NCBI GenBank assembly: GCA_947259865.1
Contig: CAMYNZ010000162.1
Span: 8,295-16,400, forward strand
Direction of reading: 5' to 3'
Source of the DNA: an uncultured Desulfobacterales bacterium
GTDB taxonomy: Bacteria; Desulfobacterota; Desulfobacteria; Desulfobacterales; G020354645
Length of the DNA: 8,106 nt
The position numbers were made by a program, and so were the translations under genes. Below the pieces are notes generated by a model. That model saw only the letters and a list, made by a program, of their open reading frames with translations, was not told the origin of the DNA and did no database searches. Shown piece after piece: positions 5,475 to 8,106 of this stretch (position 1 is its first letter; each line of letters opens with the position of its first letter).

Positions 5475-5672
5475 CTATCCCCCGGCTATCATCGGAACGG
5501 GTATAAACTCCGCCCGATCCGGAACCGGCGTTTTTTTAAAATTCGGTCTGGAAACCAGCTTGCCGTTGACCCGCACTACGGCATATTTATGACCGTCCTC
5601 AACCGCATCCAGCACCTGGGCCACGGTCATTCCCTCTTTCCAGGAAACTTTTTCTTTACCGACGGTGATCAC
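5475..5672 (-). CDS. MoaD/ThiS-family sulfur-carrier-like protein
   Basis: A 65-residue beta-grasp protein ending in the diagnostic Gly-Gly (PVPMIAGG). Family members are activated by adenylation and thiocarboxylation of this C-terminus and donate sulfur, for example to build the dithiolene of molybdopterin. Visible features: EGMTVAQVLDAVEDG, YAVVRVNGKLVSRPNF and an IPVPMIAGG end, matching the MoaD/ThiS layout. It starts with GTG at 5672, overlapping the AOR stop codon by four bases (GTGA), which implies translational coupling. No own ribosome-binding site is needed. A MoaD-like gene fused this closely to AOR suggests a dedicated cofactor-assembly role, but it could instead serve another sulfur-transfer reaction; no moaE or moeB is nearby. 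Confidence 0.88.
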   Translation of the reverse strand: MITVGKEKVSWKEGMTVAQVLDAVEDGHKYAVVRVNGKLVSRPNFKKTPVPDRAEFIPVPMIAGG

Positions 5673-7810
5673 GATTTTACGCCGTTTGCTTTTAGAACTT
5701 CCAGGACTTCGGGAAAATCGATGGCAAGCCGCCGCACCGTTTCAACGGTGGGTATACCATCAACCGTCCAACCCCTTCGCTTGTAGACAGCATCCTGAAG
5801 TTTTTCATACTGTTCTTCTCTAAATTTCCTTAAGACAGCAACTTTTTCAGCCGTCTTCTTGCCCGTAATGTCCACACCGTATGTTTCCACAAGCTGCTTG
5901 TCATAGCGCTCGGTCCTGGATTCGTATTCTTGATTGGTAACCGGACCCGCCGCCCGGTAGGGGATCCGGTCATGCTCTCTGCGGCCGAAACCCATCTTCA
6001 GGTTAAAAACCCGTTGAAAGTTATATACAGCCTCACTCATCGAGATTAAGTCATCCGGTGCGGCCGGTCGTCCGGTAACCGCCGTAAAATAGTCCGCATA
6101 CCACTGAACGTGTTTCATCACCTTGGCGGGTTCCACCGTGTCTTTGTTATCTTCGGGTACGATATCGTTCCAGGGCAGTTTACATAGACCGCACAGACTG
6201 AACCAGGTTCGAAACATGGGAAACCAGTGCAGGGCCTCCGCTTTCTGCTCGAAGGTCGGCATGTAATTGTGCACCATGTCCAGAAAGATCAGCCAGGCCT
6301 CATCGTGCTGGGGGCCCTTGAGGGCCATACCGTAACCACCCTGCTGGGCCAGGGATTCCTTGGTCATGTATTCGGAAAACTCAAGCCCCTTGGCCTCCAT
6401 TCCGATGTCTTGCATGATGTCCGGATCAGCCCCAAAATCCTGGCTGAAAATCGCCTTCATCCGCCGGATACCCTGACCGATAATCGAGCCGAATCCTTGG
6501 CCCCGGGCCATTTGGTGCACCAATTCCAGGGCACTGGCCCGATTTCCAAACGACAGATCAAAACCGCCGGTATGATCGCTGTTGATTAACCCTATATCGA
6601 AACATTCCATGGCAAAGGCCATGCCGCTACCAACAGAGATGGTATCCAGGCCGTAGGCGTCACAGTAAAAATTCATCTCCAGGATGGTATGGGGATCAAA
6701 TATGCCCAGGTTTGAACCACAGCCGGCAATAGTTTCGTATTCAGGACCGTCCACAAAAACCTTTTTTCCCCTGTAAGGACCCGTGAGGGGAACAAAATCC
6801 TTGACCCCATGGGAGCAGGCGACGGTGCAGCCCTTCCAGCAACCGTCAAACCCGGGGTCAAACAGATTCCGGTACACGTCGCTGCCGACCAGAGCGGCAG
6901 CGACGTGCTGGCCGTATCGGAAATTGTGAACCGGCAGCAGGTCAAAGTCATTCATGATCGGCACCAGGTGGGTGGTGCCGACCTTGGCCATTTCATTCTG
7001 CTTGGGGTCCAGTTCAACAATTTCCCGGGAGTAAAGCCTGCCAACGGTTTTTAGCCCGTCCTTATCCGCCGGATTGTTGGTGCTGATCGAGACCGAGTCC
7101 CATCGAGCCACAACCGCCTTGAGGCCTTTATGGGCGAAAACCGTACCGATTCCCCCCCGACCGGCCTGTTTATACCGCACTCGCTTGCGCTTGCTGTCGT
7201 ACCAGGTAAAATTCAGACAACCGATCAAGGTGTGCCGGGCACCGGGGCCTGTGGATATCACGGAAACACTGCCTTTTTGGCCTTGTGAAAAGTGCCCGGT
7301 GAGAAGGTCGGACATTTCATAAGCGTCATCCGGCAGTCCGGAGATTTCCAGAATCTGAACCTTCTGATCTTTGCCGTCTATAAAAATTACCGTGCCGCCG
7401 GCGGTCTTCCCAACAATCTCAAGGGCGTCAAATCCTGAAAATTTCAGATAGGGTCCGAAATAACCGCCGACATTGGAATCCATCACCGATCCGGTGGCGG
7501 GAGAGATGGTGGCCACGATGCTTTTTCCGGAACCAGGATAAACCGGGGTTCCCGCTAAAGGACCGGCTGCAATACAAACGGCGTTTACCGCATCGTTCCA
7601 CTGCGTCGTACCGGTAACGGCATTCCACAGCAGCCACAGATCAAATCCTTTGCCGCCGACAAACAGGTCTTTCATCTTCTGGGTAATCGGCTGAATGGCA
7701 ATGGCCGATTCGGAAATGTCAATGCTCAGGTACTGATTGGCATATCCTTTGTTGATGTCCGGTCTCTGATATTCCAGCCTTTTTATCTCTTTGACGTTTA
7801 GCTCTGACAT
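5669..7810 (-). CDS. Aldehyde:ferredoxin oxidoreductase family protein (tungsten-type)
   Basis: A 713-residue member of the AOR family, which carries a tungsten (or molybdenum) bis-pterin and a 4Fe-4S cluster and typically oxidises aldehydes to acids with ferredoxin. The N-terminal pterin domain is visible (AAGPLAGTPVYPGSGKS, AGRGGIGTVFAHKGLKAVV), then the cluster cysteines CWKGCTVAC (Cys324, 328, 332; CX3CX3C), FVDGPEYETIAGCGSNLGI, DAYGLDTISVG and a later CGLC (540/543) that likely supplies the fourth ligand. The CX3CX3C spacing differs from the CX2CX3C of the Pyrococcus furiosus enzyme. It is longer than the ~605 residues of that enzyme, with a charged C-terminal extension after ~residue 620. 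The ATG at 7810 has AAGGAAC well placed. It is the first gene of a three-gene operon. The substrate cannot be read from sequence; a cytosolic location is expected. Confidence 0.94.
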   Translation of the reverse strand: MSELNVKEIKRLEYQRPDINKGYANQYLSIDISESAIAIQPITQKMKDLFVGGKGFDLWLLWNAVTGTTQWNDAVNAVCIAAGPLAGTPVYPGSGKSIVATISPATGSVMDSNVGGYFGPYLKFSGFDALEIVGKTAGGTVIFIDGKDQKVQILEISGLPDDAYEMSDLLTGHFSQGQKGSVSVISTGPGARHTLIGCLNFTWYDSKRKRVRYKQAGRGGIGTVFAHKGLKAVVARWDSVSISTNNPADKDGLKTVGRLYSREIVELDPKQNEMAKVGTTHLVPIMNDFDLLPVHNFRYGQHVAAALVGSDVYRNLFDPGFDGCWKGCTVACSHGVKDFVPLTGPYRGKKVFVDGPEYETIAGCGSNLGIFDPHTILEMNFYCDAYGLDTISVGSGMAFAMECFDIGLINSDHTGGFDLSFGNRASALELVHQMARGQGFGSIIGQGIRRMKAIFSQDFGADPDIMQDIGMEAKGLEFSEYMTKESLAQQGGYGMALKGPQHDEAWLIFLDMVHNYMPTFEQKAEALHWFPMFRTWFSLCGLCKLPWNDIVPEDNKDTVEPAKVMKHVQWYADYFTAVTGRPAAPDDLISMSEAVYNFQRVFNLKMGFGRREHDRIPYRAAGPVTNQEYESRTERYDKQLVETYGVDITGKKTAEKVAVLRKFREEQYEKLQDAVYKRRGWTVDGIPTVETVRRLAIDFPEVLEVLKANGVKS

Positions 7811-8106
7811 AGTTTCGTTCCTTTATTATTAAATGCCTCGAAATTTCTCCAAATCGGTGAATAAATCGGTAATCTTTGAGGCCTGGTTTTTGCCTCGGAA
7901 ATTGAATGATGGAATGATGATTTTTAAAAGAAAAACTATCATTTTTTAATTTTCTTGGCAAGAGGGTTTGCACCGCTAGATATGATCCCCTTTTGTCAAA
8001 ACTCGCAAAGCGACCCTCCTGTTCAGGTTTTTTCCTTGATTAATATAATTCCATATCATAACTTGACGGTCTTATATAAAATTAACAATGCGACCCCATT
8101 GCAGGA
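7811..8106. other. AOR upstream region with short repeats, no gene
   Basis: No coding frame is convincing here. It contains AAATCGGT twice at 12-bp spacing (7851-7858, 7863-7870), a GAGGC/GCCTC inverted repeat around CTGGTTTTT (7878-7896), GAATGATG in tandem near 7904-7919, and an 11-bp element CAAWGCGACCC repeated exactly 80 bp apart (8006-8016 and 8086-8096). A minus-strand TTGACA at 7999-7994 has no -10 at suitable spacing, so the AOR promoter is not located. No molybdenum/tungsten-cofactor riboswitch pattern was recognised by eye. Confidence 0.5.

Noticed and set aside
7956..7972. Sigma-54-like TGGCAAG ... TTTGCA on the plus strand
   Set aside because: The GG-to-GC spacing is one base too long for a -24/-12 promoter, and it points away from the AOR operon with no gene downstream in the window.
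7719..7973. Minus-strand 84-residue open frame overlapping the AOR start
   Set aside because: It runs in another frame over the AOR start and its A/T-rich upstream region; no protein-like features and no ribosome-binding site.
7983..8020. Ten-codon leader peptide after AGGAGG on the minus strand (TTG start)
   Set aside because: The start is non-ATG, the peptide has no codon signature of attenuation, and no promoter or terminator pair was found around it.

Overview
The window looks like chromosome from a strictly anaerobic bacterium, most likely a sulfate-reducing or syntrophic member of the former Deltaproteobacteria (Desulfobacterota). This is inferred from gene content: an oxygen-sensitive class III ribonucleotide reductase with its radical-SAM activase, a tungsten-type aldehyde:ferredoxin oxidoreductase (AOR) with its own MoaD-like protein, and a MauE/DoxX-like membrane protein. 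Almost everything is on the minus strand. No phage, transposase, CRISPR or tRNA signal was seen.

Layout, left to right. (1) Positions 1-651 (-): nrdG, the anaerobic ribonucleotide reductase activase, cut by the window edge and possibly frameshifted near its 3' end. (2) 652-932: an unusual non-coding stretch with two arrays of degenerate, perfectly phased 8-bp repeats in opposite orientations. (3) 925-3064 (-): nrdD, the class III reductase itself. It is broken by an apparent deletion plus frameshift directly after the catalytic cysteine motif, leaving an N-terminal frame (1910-3064) and a C-terminal frame (925-1920). (4) 3065-3345: the nrdD control region, with a sigma-70-type promoter, two NrdR-box-like sites 31 bp apart, an inverted repeat at the predicted transcription start, and a hairpin plus T-run in the leader. 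(5) 3346-4284 (-): a ChaN-like haem-binding lipoprotein. (6) 4285-4539: an extended -10 promoter for that gene and three tandem copies of a 26-bp hairpin-forming repeat. (7) 4540-4809 (+): a small two-helix membrane protein, the only convincing plus-strand gene. (8) 4974-7810 (-): a compact operon, transcribed as AOR, then a MoaD/ThiS-like protein (4-base overlap), then a MauE/DoxX-like membrane protein with a strong ribosome-binding site. (9) 7811-8106: AOR upstream region with short repeats and no clear promoter.

How the genes relate. NrdG uses S-adenosylmethionine and a 4Fe-4S cluster to place a glycyl radical on NrdD, which makes deoxynucleotides under anoxia; NrdR would repress the pair when dATP is plentiful. 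In this copy the reductase appears non-functional as read, either from true gene decay or from an assembly/sequencing error. The AOR operon appears intact: the enzyme needs a pterin cofactor, and the co-translated MoaD-like protein could serve dithiolene sulfur transfer for that cofactor. The membrane protein may link the operon to thiol redox chemistry or to the quinone pool, but this is inference.

The strongest points to follow up are the nrdD lesion, the paired 8-bp arrays, and the NrdR operator layout.
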